Source of the DNA: Parietaria judaica
Lineage: Eukaryota; Streptophyta; Magnoliopsida; Rosales; Urticaceae
Length of the DNA: 64,000 nucleotides
Direction: 5' to 3'
Assembly (NCBI GenBank): GCA_954871525.1
Contig: OX940869.1
Location: 19,682,001 to 19,746,000 of the forward strand
The position numbers were made by a program, and so were the translations under genes. The notes below the pieces were generated by a model, which saw nothing but the letters and a program-made list of their open reading frames with translations, did not search any database and was not told where the DNA came from. Positions 1 to 11,879 of this stretch are shown here, in pieces. The first letter of the stretch is position 1, and every line of letters starts with the position of its first letter.

Positions 1-3000
1 TTTTGAAGTTCATTTTTTGTTTAAAATATCGTTTAATTAGGGTTCTTTGGCGTAAAATGGGAAAAAGACTCAGTTTTCTTTGGAGCAGGTATTAATTGTT
101 GAAAACTGGGTTTTAAGAGAGCTTCAGTAATTTTTAATGCCAAAACTAACCCAATATATAATAATACCACCCTAATGAAGGTCTACCAACTCAAAGTTCA
201 TGAAGAACGCATCGTATTTGCTCTCGTAAGAAAACCAATATTAACACTTTTCGGTAATGATTTTAACTCGTTAACGGCTTGATATAGAAAGCACGAGATA
301 GTGCTTCCCTATTTAGGGATTAAAATAAGTAAATGTGATACAATTACACATTATTAACCATTTTGAAGTTCATTTTTTGTTTAAAATATCGTTTAATTAG
401 GGTTCTTTGGCGTAAAATGGGAAAAAGACTCAGTTTTCTTTGGAGCACGTATTAATTGTTGAAAACTGGGTTTTAAGAGAGCTTCAGTAATTTTTAATGC
501 CAAAACTAACCCAATATATAATAATACCACCCTAATGAAGGTCTACCAACTCAAAGTTCATGAAGAACGCATCGTATTTGCTCTCGTAAGAAAACCAATT
601 TTAACACTTTTCGGTAATGATTTTAACTCGTTAACGGCTTGATATAGAAAGCACGAGATAGTGCTTCCCTATTTAGGGATTAAAATAAGTAAATGTGATA
701 CAATTACACATTATTAACCATTTTGAAGTTCATTTTTTGTTTAAAATATCGTTTAATTAGGGTTCTTTCGCGTAAAATGGGAAAAAGACTCAGTATTCTT
801 TGGAGCACGTATTAATTGTTGAAAACTGGGTTTTAAGAGAGCTCCAGTAATTTTTAATGCCAAAACTATCCCAATATATAATAATACCACCGTAATGAAG
901 GTCTACCAACTCAAAGTTCATGAAGAACGCATCGTATTTGCTCTCGTAAGAAAACCAATTTTAACACTTTTCGGTAATGATTTTAACTCGTTAACGGCTT
1001 GATATAGAAAGCACGAGATAGTGCTTCCCTATTTAGGGATTAAAATAAGTAAATGTGATACAATTACACATTATTAACCATTTTGAAGTTCATTTTTTGT
1101 TTAAAATATCGTTTAATTAGGGTTCTTTGGCGTAAAATGGGAAAAAGACTCAGTTTTCTTTGGAGCAGGTATTAATTGTTGAAAACTGGGTTTTAAGAGA
1201 GCTTCAGTAATTTTTAATGCCAAAAATAACCCAATATATAATAATACCACCCTAATGAAGGTCTACCAACTCAAAGTTCATGAAGAACGCATCGTATTTG
1301 CTCTCGTAAGAAAACCAATTTTAACACTTTTCGGTAATGATTTTAACTCGTTAACGGCTTGATATAGAAAGCACGAGATAGTGCTTCCCTATTTAGGGAT
1401 TAAAATAAGTAAATGTGATACAATTACACATTATTAACCATTTTGAAGTTCATTTTTTGTTTAAAATATCGTTTAATTAGGGTTCTTTCGCGTAAAATGG
1501 GAAAAAGACTCAGTATTCTTTGGAGCACGTATTAATTGTTGAAAACTGGGTTTTAAGAGAGCTCCAGTAATTTTTAATGCTAAAACTAACCCAATATATA
1601 ATAATACCACCGTAATGAAGGTCTACCAACTCAAAGTTCATGAAGAACGCATCGTATTTGCTCTCGTAAGAAAACCAATTTTAACACTTTTCGGTAATGA
1701 TTTTAACTCGTTAACGGCTTGATATAGAAAGCACGAGATAGTGCTTCCCTATTTAGGGATTAAAATAAGTAAATGTGATACAATTACACATTATTAACCA
1801 TTTTGAAGTTCATTTTTTGTTTAAAATATCGTTTAATTAGGGTTCTTTGGCGTAAAATGGGAAAAAGACTCAGTTTTCTTTGGAGCAGGTATTAATTGTT
1901 GAAAACTGGGTTTTAAGAGAGCTTCAGTAATTTTTAATGCCAAAACTAACCCAATATATAATAATACCACCCTAATGAAGGTCTACCAACTCAAAGTTCA
2001 TGAAGAACGCATCGTATTTTCTCTCGTAAGAAAACCAATTTTAACACTTTTCGGTAATGATTTTAACTCGTTAACGGCTTGATATAGAAAGCACGAGATA
2101 GTGCTTCCCTATTTAGGGATTAAAATAAGTAAATGTGATACAATTACACATTATTAACCATTTTGAAGTTCATTTTTTGTTTAAAATATCGTTTAATTAG
2201 GGTTCTTTGGCGTAAAATGGGAAAAAGACTCAGTTTTCTTTGGAGCACGTATTAATTGTTGAAAACTGGGTTTTAAGAGAGCTTCAGTAATTTTTAATGC
2301 CAAAACTAACCCAATATATAATAATACCACCCTAATGAAGGTCTACCAACTCAAAGTTCATGAAGAACGCATCGTATTTGCTCTCGTAAGAAAACCAATT
2401 TTAACACTTTTCGGTAATGATTTTAACTCGTTAACGGCTTGATATAGAAAGCACGAGATAGTGCTTCCCTATTTAGGGATTAAAATAAGTAAATGTGATA
2501 CAATTACACATTATTAACCATTTTTAAGTTCATTTTTTGTTTAAAATATCGTTTAATTAGGGTTCTTTCGCGTAAAATGGGAAAAAGACTCAGTTTTCTT
2601 TGGAGCACGTATTAATTGTTGAAAACTGGGTTTTAAGAGAGCTCCAGTAATTTTTAATGCCAAAACTAACCCAATATATAATAATACCACCGTAATGAAG
2701 GTCTACCAACTCAAAGTTCATGAAGAACGCATCGTATTTGCTCTCGTAAGAAAACCAATATTAACACTTTTCGGTAATGATTTTAACTCGTTAACGGCTT
2801 GATATAGAAAGCACGAGATAGTGCTTCCCTATTTAGGGATTAAAATAAGTAAATGTGATACAATTACACATTATTAACCATTTTGAAGTTCATTTTTTGT
2901 TTAAAATATCGTTTAATTAGGGTTCTTTCGCGTAAAATGGGAAAAAGACTCAGTATTCTTTGGAGCACGTATTAATTGTTGAAAACTGGGTTTTAAGAGA

Positions 3001-4030
3001 GCTCCAGTAATTTTTAATGCCAAAACTAACCCAATATATAATAATACCACCGTAATGAAGGTCTACCAACTCAAAGTTCATGAAGAACGCATCGTATTTG
3101 CTCTCGTAAGAAAACCAATTTTAACACTTTTCGGTAATGATTTTAACTCGTTAACGGCTTGATATAGAAAGCACGAGATAGTGCTTCCCTATTTAGGGAT
3201 TAAAATAAGTAAATGTGATACAATTACACATTATTAACCATTTTGAAGTTCATTTTTTGTTTAAAATATCGTTTAATTAGGGTTCTTTGGCGTAAAATGG
3301 GAAAAAGACTCAGTTTTCTTTGGAGCAGGTATTAATTGTTGAAAACTGGGTTTTAAGAGAGCTTCAGTAATTTTTAATGCCAAAAATAACCCAATATATA
3401 ATAATACCACCCTAATGAAGGTCTACCAACTCAAAGTTCATGAAGAACGCATCGTATTTGCTCTCGTAAGAAAACCAATTTTAACACTTTTCGGTAATGA
3501 TTTTAACTCGTTAACGGCTTGATATAGAAAGCACGAGATAGTGCTTCCCTATTTAGGGATTAAAATAAGTAAATGTGATACAATTACACATTATTAACCA
3601 TTTTGAAGTTCATTTTTTGTTTAAAATATCGTTTAATTAGGGTTCTTTCGCGTAAAATGGGAAAAAGACTCAGTATTCTTTGGAGCACGTATTAATTGTT
3701 GAAAACTGGGTTTTAAGAGAGCTCCAGTAATTTTTAATGCTAAAACTAACCCAATATATAATAATACCACCGTAATGAAGGTCTACCAACTCAAAGTTCA
3801 TGAAGAACGCATCGTATTTGCTCTCGTATGAAAACCAATTTTAACACTTTTCGGTAATGATTTTAACTCGTTAACGGCTTGATATAGAAAGCACGAGATA
3901 GTGCTTCCCTATTTAGGGATTAAAATAAGTAAATGTGATACAATTACACATTATTAACCATTTTGAAGTTCATTTTTTGTTTAAAATATCGTTTAATTAG
4001 GGTTCTTTGGCGTAAAATGGGAAAAAGACT

Positions 4031-4068
4031 CAGTTTTCTTTGGAGCACGTATTAATTGTTGAAAACTG
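4031..4068. repeat. 8-bp perfect inverted repeat within each monomer (shown in M12)
   Basis: cagttttc (p71-78) and gaaaactg (p101-108) are exact reverse complements separated by 22 bases. Outward the pairing could extend four more positions with two G-T pairs if single-stranded. Most copies keep both arms. In 12 block I copies p75 A breaks one pair; in M33 and M49 p104 T restores it. The loop is shortened by 9 bases in M79 and M101. A role such as cruciform formation or protein binding is inference only. Confidence 0.8.
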
Positions 4069-4110
4069 GGTTTTAAGAGAGCTCCAGTAATTTTTAATGC
4101 CAAAACTAAC

Positions 4111-4121
4111 CCAATATATAA
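4111..4121. promoter_or_regulatory. CCAAT/TATA-like motif in each monomer (shown in M12), speculative
   Basis: p151-161 reads ccaatatataa, a CCAAT string overlapping TATATAA. Such strings arise easily in 68% AT sequence. Satellite arrays in several eukaryotes are transcribed at low level, but nothing here shows initiation. The only downstream ATG (p175) opens a 35-codon frame of no evident function. Listed as a weak candidate only. Confidence 0.15.
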
Positions 4122-4156
4122 TAATACCACCGTAATGAAGGTCTACCAACTCAAAG

Positions 4157-4164
4157 TTCATGAA
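4157..4164. repeat. 8-bp palindrome ttcatgaa within each monomer (shown in M12)
   Basis: p197-204 reads ttcatgaa, its own reverse complement. M170 breaks it (gttcgtgaag), while M164 changes only the base before it. Part of it recurs near the monomer start: aagttcat lies at both p6-13 and p194-201. Confidence 0.6.
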
Positions 4165-4228
4165 GAACGCATCGTATTTGCTCTCGTAAGAAAACCAATT
4201 TTAACACTTTTCGGTAATGATTTTAACT

Positions 4229-4236
4229 CGTTAACG
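4229..4236. repeat. 8-bp palindrome cgttaacg within each monomer (shown in M12)
   Basis: p269-276 reads cgttaacg, its own reverse complement. It lies in a stretch (p257-279) that is almost invariant across the array; I noticed only M141 (p257) and M175 (p270 G to C) altered there. It could be a binding site, or the invariance may simply reflect homogenisation. Confidence 0.65.
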
Positions 4237-4248
4237 GCTTGATATAGA

Positions 4249-4279
4249 AAGCACGAGATAGTGCTTCCCTATTTAGGGA
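4249..4279. repeat. Two adjacent small dyads within each monomer (shown in M12)
   Basis: First dyad: aagcac (p289-294), loop gagata, gtgctt (p301-306). Second: tccct (p306-310), loop attt, aggga (p315-319). They share p306. The recurrent p290 A to G variant turns one A-T pair of the first into a G-T pair. p308 G, seen in six block V copies, breaks a pair in the second. Together they make p289-319 the most dyad-rich part of the monomer. Confidence 0.7.
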
Positions 4280-6840
4280 TTAAAATAAGTAAATGTGATA
4301 CAATTACACATTATTAACCATTTTGAAGTTCATTTTTTGTTTAAAATATCGTTTAATTAGGGTTCTTTGGCGTAAAATGGGAAAAAGACTCAGTTTTCTT
4401 TGGAGCACGTATTAATTGTTGAAAACTGGGTTTTAAGAGAGCTTCAGTAATTTTTAATGCCAAAACTAACCCAATATATAATAATACCACCCTAATGAAG
4501 GTCTACCAACTCAAAGTTCATGAAGAACGCATCGTATTTGCTCTCGTAAGAAAACCAATTTTAACACTTTTCGGTAATGATTTTAACTCGTTAACGGCTT
4601 GATATAGAAAGCACGAGATAGTGCTTCCCTATTTAGGGATTAAAATAAGTAAATGTGATACAATTACACATTATTAACCATTTTTAAGTTCATTTTTTGT
4701 TTAAAATATCGTTTAATTAGGGTTCTTTCGCGTAAAATGGGAAAAAGACTCAGTTTTCTTTGGAGCACGTATTAATTGTTGAAAACTGGGTTTTAAGAGA
4801 GCTCCAGTAATTTTTAATGCCAAAACTAACCCAATATATAATAATACCACCGTAATGAAGGTCTACCAACTCAAAGTTCATGAAGAACGCATCGTATTTG
4901 CTCTCGTAAGAAAACCAATTTTAACACTTTTCGGTAATGATTTTAACTCGTTAACGGCTTGATATAGAAAGCACGAGATAGTGCTTCCCTATTTAGGGAT
5001 TAAAATAAGTAAATGTGATACAATTACACATTATTAACCATTTTGAAGTTCATTTTTTGTTTAAAATATCGTTTAATTAGGGTTCTTTCGCGTAAAATGG
5101 GAAAAAGACTCAGTATTCTTTGGAGCACGTATTAATTGTTGAAAACTGGGTTTTAAGAGAGCTCCAGTAATTTTTAATGCCAAAACTAACCCAATATATA
5201 ATAATACCACCGTAATGAAGGTCTACCAACTCAAAGTTCATGAAGAACGCATCGTATTTGCTCTCGTAAGAAAACCAATTTTAACACTTTTCGGTAATGA
5301 TTTTAACTCGTTAACGGCTTGATATAGAAAGCACGAGATAGTGCTTCCCTATTTAGGGATTAAAATAAGTAAATGTGATACAATTACACATTATTAACCA
5401 TTTTGAAGTTCATTTTTTGTTTAAAATATCGTTTAATTAGGGTTCTTTGGCGTAAAATGGGAAAAAGACTCAGTTTTCTTTGGAGCAGGTATTAATTGTT
5501 GAAAACTGGGTTTTAAGAGAGCTTCAGTAATTTTTAATGCCAAAAATAACCCAATATATAATAATACCACCCTAATGAAGGTCTACCAACTCAAAGTTCA
5601 TGAAGAACGCATCGTATTTGCTCTCGTAAGAAAACCAATTTTAACACTTTTCGGTAATGATTTTAACTCGTTAACGGCTTGATATAGAAAGCACGAGATA
5701 GTGCTTCCCTATTTAGGGATTAAAATAAGTAAATGTGATACAATTACACATTATTAACCATTTTGAAGTTCATTTTTTGTTTAAAATATCGTTTAATTAG
5801 GGTTCTTTCGCGTAAAATGGGAAAAAGACTCAGTATTCTTTGGAGCACGTATTAATTGTTGAAAACTGGGTTTTAAGAGAGCTCCAGTAATTTTTAATGC
5901 TAAAACTAACCCAATATATAATAATACCACCGTAATGAAGGTCTACCAACTCAAAGTTCATGAAGAACGCATCGTATTTGCTCTCGTAAGAAAACCAATT
6001 TTAACACTTTTCGGTAATGATTTTAACTCGTTAACGGCTTGATATAGAAAGCACGAGATAGTGCTTCCCTATTTAGGGATTAAAATAAGTAAATGTGATA
6101 CAATTACACATTATTAACCATTTTGAAGTTCATTTTTTGTTTAAAATATCGTTTAATTAGGGTTCTTTGGCGTAAAATGGGAAAAAGACTCAGTTTTCTT
6201 TGGAGCAGGTATTAATTGTTGAAAACTGGGTTTTAAGAGAGCTTCAGTAATTTTTAATGCCAAAACTAACCCAATATATAATAATACCACCCTAATGAAG
6301 GTCTACCAACTCAAAGTTCATGAAGAACGCATCGTATTTGCTCTCGTAAGAAAACCAATTTTAACAATTTTCGGTAATGATTTTAACTCGTTAACGGCTT
6401 GATATAGAAAGCACGAGATAGTGCTTCCCTATTTAGGGATTAAAATAAGTAAATGTGATACAATTACACATTATTAACCATTTTGAAGTTCATTTTTTGT
6501 TTAAAATATCGTTTAATTAGGGTTCTTTCGCGTAAAATGGGAAAAAGACTCAGTATTCTTTGGAGCACGTATTAATTGTTGAAAACTGGGTTTTAAGAGA
6601 GCTCCAGTAATTTTTAATGCCAAAACTAACCCAATATATAATAATACCACCGTAATGAAGGTCTACCAACTCAAAGTTCATGAAGAACGCATCGTATTTG
6701 CTCTCGTAAGAAAACCAATTTTAACACTTTTCGGTAATGATTTTAACTCGTTAACGGCTTGATATAGAAAGCACGAGATAGTGCTTCCCTATTTAGGGAT
6801 TAAAATAAGTAAATGTGATACAATTACACATTATTAACCA

Positions 6841-9800
6841 TTTTAAAGTTCATTTTTTGTTTAAAATATCGTTTAATTAGGGTTCTTTGGCGTAAAATGG
6901 GAAAAAGACTCAGTTTTCTTTGGAGCAGGTATTAATTGTTGAAAACTGGGTTTTAAGAGAGCTTCAGTAATTTTTAATGCCAAAACTAACCCAATATATA
7001 ATAATACCACCCTAATGAAGGTCTACCAACTCAAAGTTCATGAAGAACGCATCGTATTTGCTCTCGTAAGAAAACCAATTTTAACAATTTTCGGTAATGA
7101 TTTTAACTCGTTAACGGCTTGATATAGAAAGCACGAGATAGTGCTTCCCTATTTAGGGATTAAAATAAGTAAATGTGATACAATTACACATTATTAACCA
7201 TTTTGAAGTTCATTTTTTGTTTAAAATATCGTTTAATTAGGGTTCTTTCGCGTAAAATGGGAAAAAGACTCAGTATTCTTTGGAGCACGTATTAATTGTT
7301 GAAAACTGGGTTTTAAGAGAGCTCCAGTAATTTTTAATGCCAAAACTAACCCAATATATAATAATACCACCGTAATGAAGGTCTACCAACTCAAAGTTCA
7401 TGAAGAACGCATCGTATTTGCTCTCGTAAGAAAACCAATTTTAACACTTTTCGGTAATGATTTTAACTCGTTAACGGCTTGATATAGAAAGCACGAGATA
7501 GTGCTTCCCTATTTAGGGATTAAAATAAGTAAATGTGATACAATTACACATTATTAACCATTTTGAAGTTCATTTTTTGTTTAAAATATCGTTTAATTAG
7601 GGTTCTTTCGCGTAAAATGGGAAAAAGACTCAGTTTTCTTTGGAGCACGTATTAATTGTTGAAAACTGTGTTTTAAGAGAGCTCCAGTAATTTTTAATGC
7701 CAAAACTAACCCAATATATAATAATACCACCCTAATGAAGGTCTACCAACTCAAAGTTCATGAAGAACGCATCGTATTTGCTCTCGTATGAAAACCAATT
7801 TTAACACTTTTCGGTAATGATTTTAACTCGTTAACGGCTTGATATAGAAAGCACGAGATAGTGCTTCCCTATTTAGGGATTAAAATAAGTAAATGTGATA
7901 CAATTACACATTATTAACCATTTTGAAGTTCATTTTTTGTTTAAAATATCGTTTAATTAGGGTTCTTTGGCGTAAAATGGGAAAAAGACTCAGTTTTCTT
8001 TGGAGCACGTATTAATTGTTGAAAACTGGGTTTTAAGAGAGCTCCAGTAATTTTTAATGCCAAAACTAACCCAATATATAATAATACCACCGTAATGAAG
8101 GTCTACCAACTCAAAGTTCATGAAGAACGCATCGTATTTGCTCTCGTAAGAAAACCAATTTTAACACTTTTCGGTAATGATTTTAACTCGTTAACGGCTT
8201 GATATAGAAAGCACGAGATAGTGCTTCCCTATTTAGGGATTAAAATAAGTAAATGTGATACAATTACACATTATTAACCATTTTGAAGTTCATTTTTTGT
8301 TTAAAATATCGTTTAATTAGGGTTCTTTGGCGTAAAATGGGAAAAAGACTCAGTTTTCTTTGGAGCACGTATTAATTGTTGAAAACTGGGTTTTAAGAGA
8401 GCTTCAGTAATTTTTAATGCCAAAACTAACCCAATATATAATAATACCACCCTAATGAAGGTCTACCAACTCAAAGTTCATGAAGAACGCATCGTATTTG
8501 CTCTCGTAAGAAAACCAATTTTAACACTTTTCGGTAATGATTTTAACTCGTTAACGGCTTGATATAGAAAGCACGAGATAGTGCTTCCCTATTTAGGGAT
8601 TAAAATAAGTAAATGTGATACAATTACACATTATTAACCATTTTGAAGTTCATTTTTTGTTTAAAATATCGTTTAATTAGGGTTCTTTCGCGTAAAATGG
8701 GAAAAAGACTCAGTTTTCTTTGGAGCACGTATTAATTGTTGAAAACTGGGTTTTAAGAGAGCTCCAGTAATTTTTAATGCCAAAACTAACCCAATATATA
8801 ATAATACCACCGTAATGAAGGTCTACCAACTCAAAGTTCATGAAGAACGCATCGTATTTGCTCTCGTAAGAAAACCAATTTTAACACTTTTCGGTAATGA
8901 TTTTAACTCGTTAACGGCTTGATATAGAAAGCACGAGATAGTGCTTCCCTATTTAGGGATTAAAATAAGTAAATGTGATACAATTACAGATTATTAACCA
9001 TTTTGAAGTTCATTTTTTGTTTAAAATATCGTTTAATTAGGGTTCTTTGGCGTAAAATGGGAAAAAGACTCAGTTTTCTTTGGAGCAGGTATTAATTGTT
9101 GAAAACTGGGTTTTAAGAGAGCTTCAGTAATTTTTAATGCCAAAACTAACCCAATATATAATAATACCACCCTAATGAAGGTCTACCAACTCAAAGTTCA
9201 TGAAGAACGCATCGTATTTGCTCTCGTAAGAAAACCAATTTTAACAATTTTCGGTAATGATTTTAACTCGTTAACGGCTTGATATAGAAAGCACGAGATA
9301 GTGCTTCCCTATTTAGGGATTAAAATAAGTAAATGTGATACAATTACACATTATTAACCATTTTGAAGTTCATTTTTTGTTTAAAATATCGTTTAATTAG
9401 GGTTCTTTCGCGTAAAATGGGAAAAAGACTCAGTATTCTTTGGAGCACGTATTAATTGTTGAAAACTGGGTTTTAAGAGAGCTCCAGTAATTTTTAATGC
9501 CAAAACTAACCCAATATATAATAATACCACCGTAATGAAGGTCTACCAACTCAAAGTTCATGAAGAACGCATCGTATTTGCTCTCGTAAGAAAACCAATT
9601 TTAACACTTTTCGGTAATGATTTTAACTCGTTAACGGCTTGATATAGAAAGCACGAGATAGTGCTTCCCTATTTAGGGATTAAAATAAGTAAATGTGATA
9701 CAATTACACATTATTAACCATTTTGAAGTTCATTTTTTGTTTAAAATATCGTTTAATTAGGGTTCTTTCGCGTAAAATGGGAAAAAGACTCAGTTTTCTT

Positions 9801-10440
9801 TGGAGCACGTATTAATTGTTGAAAACTGTGTTTTAAGAGAGCTCCAGTAATTTTTAATGCCAAAACTAACCCAATATATAATAATACCACCCTAATGAAG
9901 GTCTACCAACTCAAAGTTCATGAAGAACGCATCGTATTTGCTCTCGTATGAAAACCAATTTTAACACTTTTCGGTAATGATTTTAACTCGTTAACGGCTT
10001 GATATAGAAAGCACGAGATAGTGCTTCCCTATTTAGGGATTAAAATAAGTAAATGTGATACAATTACACATTATTAACCATTTTGAAGTTCATTTTTTGT
10101 TTAAAATATCGTTTAATTAGGGTTCTTTGGCGTAAAATGGGAAAAAGACTCAGTTTTCTTTGGAGCACGTATTAATTGTTGAAAACTGGGTTTTAAGAGA
10201 GCTCCAGTAATTTTTAATGCCAAAACTAACCCAATATATAATAATACCACCGTAATGAAGGTCTACCAACTCAAAGTTCATGAAGAACGCATCGTATTTG
10301 CTCTCGTAAGAAAACCAATTTTAACACTTTTCGGTAATGATTTTAACTCGTTAACGGCTTGATATAGAAAGCACGAGATAGTGCTTCCCTATTTAGGGAT
10401 TAAAATAAGTAAATGTGATACAATTACACATTATTAACCA
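6841..10440. repeat. 2160-bp higher-order repeat, second marker series
   Basis: M20-M23 (6841-8280) and M26-M29 (9001-10440) match at lag 2160 bp. The order is type A with p247 A (ttaacaattt), type B, a copy with p109 T (actgtg) plus p229 T, then a plain copy. I see one difference, p5 A in M20 against G in M26. M24 and M25 complete the first six-monomer unit. The second unit is broken after M29 by the variant copy M30. The period is the same as in the preceding repeat but the markers differ, so they are related yet separately homogenised units. Confidence 0.8.
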
Positions 10441-10799
10441 TTTTGAAGTTCATTTTTTGTTTAAAATATCGTTTAATTAGGGTTCTTTGGCGTAAAATGG
10501 GAAAAAGACTCAGTTTTCTTTGGAGCACGTATTAATTGTTGAAAACTGGGTTTTAAGAGAGCTCCAGTAATTTTTAATTCCAAAACTAACCCAATATATA
10601 ATAATACCACCGTAATGAAGGCTACCAACTCAAAGTTCATGAAGAACGCATCGTATTGGCTCTCGTAAGAAAACCAATTTTAACACTTTTCGGTAATGAT
10701 TTTAACTCGTTAACGGCTTGATATAGAAAGCACGAGATAGTGCTTCCCTATTTAGGGATTAAAATAAGTAAATGTGATACAATTACACATTAATAACCA
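10441..10799. repeat. 359-bp monomer M30 with 1-bp deletion
   Basis: One T is missing near p182 (gctacc where other copies read gtctacc), which shifts the array phase by one base. The copy also has p139 T (aattcc), p219 G and p354 A (cattaataacc). p139 T and p354 A together are otherwise typical of copies far downstream (M71, M77, M86, M89, M91, M107, M116). M30 is therefore an early, isolated member of a lineage that is common after 25 kb. Confidence 0.9.
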
Positions 10800-11879
10800 T
10801 TTTGAAGTTCATTTTTTGTTTAAAATATCGTTTAATTAGGGTTCTTTGGCGTAAAATGGGAAAAAGACTCAGTTTTCTTTGGAGCACGTATTAATTGTTG
10901 AAAACTGGGTTTTAAGAAAGCTCCAGTAATTTTTAATGCCAAAACTAACCCAATATATAATAATACCACCGTAATGAAGGTCTACCAACTCAAAGTTCAT
11001 GAAGAACGCATCGTATTTGCTCTCGTAAGATAACCAATTTTAACACTTTTCGGTAATGATTTTAACTCGTTAACGGCTTGATATAGAAAGCACGAGATAG
11101 TGCTTCCCTATTTAGGGATTAAAATAAGTAAATGTGATACAATTACACATTATTAACCATTTTGAAGTTCATTTTTTGTTTAAAATATCGTTTAATTAGG
11201 GTTCTTTGGCGTAAAATGGGAAAAAGACTCAGTTTTCTTTGGAGCAGGTATTAATTGTTGAAAACTGGGTTTTAAGAGAGCTTCAGTAATTTTTAATGCC
11301 AAAACTAACCCAATATATAATAATACCACCCTAATGAAGGTCTACCAACTCAAAGTTCATGAAGAACGCATCGTATTTGCTCTCGTAAGAAAACCAATTT
11401 TAACACTTTTCGGTAATGATTTTAACTCGTTAACGGCTTGATATAGAAAGCACGAGATAGTGCTTCCCTATTTAGGGATTAAAATAAGTAAATGTGATAC
11501 AATTACACATTATTAACCATTTTGAAGTTCATTTTTTGTTTAAAATATCGTTTAATTAGGGTTCTTTCGCGTAAAATGGGAAAAAGACTCAGTATTCTTT
11601 GGAGCACGTATTAATTGTTGAATACTGGGTTTTAAGAGAGCTCCAGTAATTTTTAATGCCAAAACTAACCCAATATATAATAATACCACCGTAATGAAGG
11701 TCTACCAACTCAAAGTTCATGAAGAACGCATCGTATTTGCTCTCGTAAGAAAACCAATTTTAACACTTTTCGGTAATGATTTTAACTCGTTAACGGCTTG
11801 ATATAGAAAGCACGAGATAGTGCTTCCCTATTTAGGGATTAAAATAAGTAAATGTGATACAATTACACATTATTAACCA

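Larger units (their letters stand above)
2161..6120. repeat. 2160-bp (six-monomer) higher-order repeat, two copies
   Basis: M7-M11 (2161-3960) match M13-M17 (4321-6120) monomer for monomer at a lag of 2160 bp. The ordered markers are type A; a p5 T copy; type B; type A with p146 A (caaaaataac); type B with p141 T (taaaactaac). By eye only p240 in M8/M14 and p229 in M11/M17 differ. The sixth unit differs: M12 is a p124 C / p172 G form and M18 is type A with p247 A. M2-M6 carry the same series without the p5 T member, so the first 2.2 kb is a shortened, five-monomer version of the same unit. Confidence 0.85.

Noticed and set aside
31..52. Telomere-like strings (ttaggg near p37-42, tttaggg near p312-318)
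   Set aside because: Each occurs once per monomer and never in tandem; in AT-rich repeats such six- or seven-base matches are expected by chance.
4227..4243. CENP-B box candidate around the cgttaacgg segment (p267-283)
   Set aside because: The essential pattern TTCG....A..CGGG is not present; there is only partial resemblance to its cg-rich ends.
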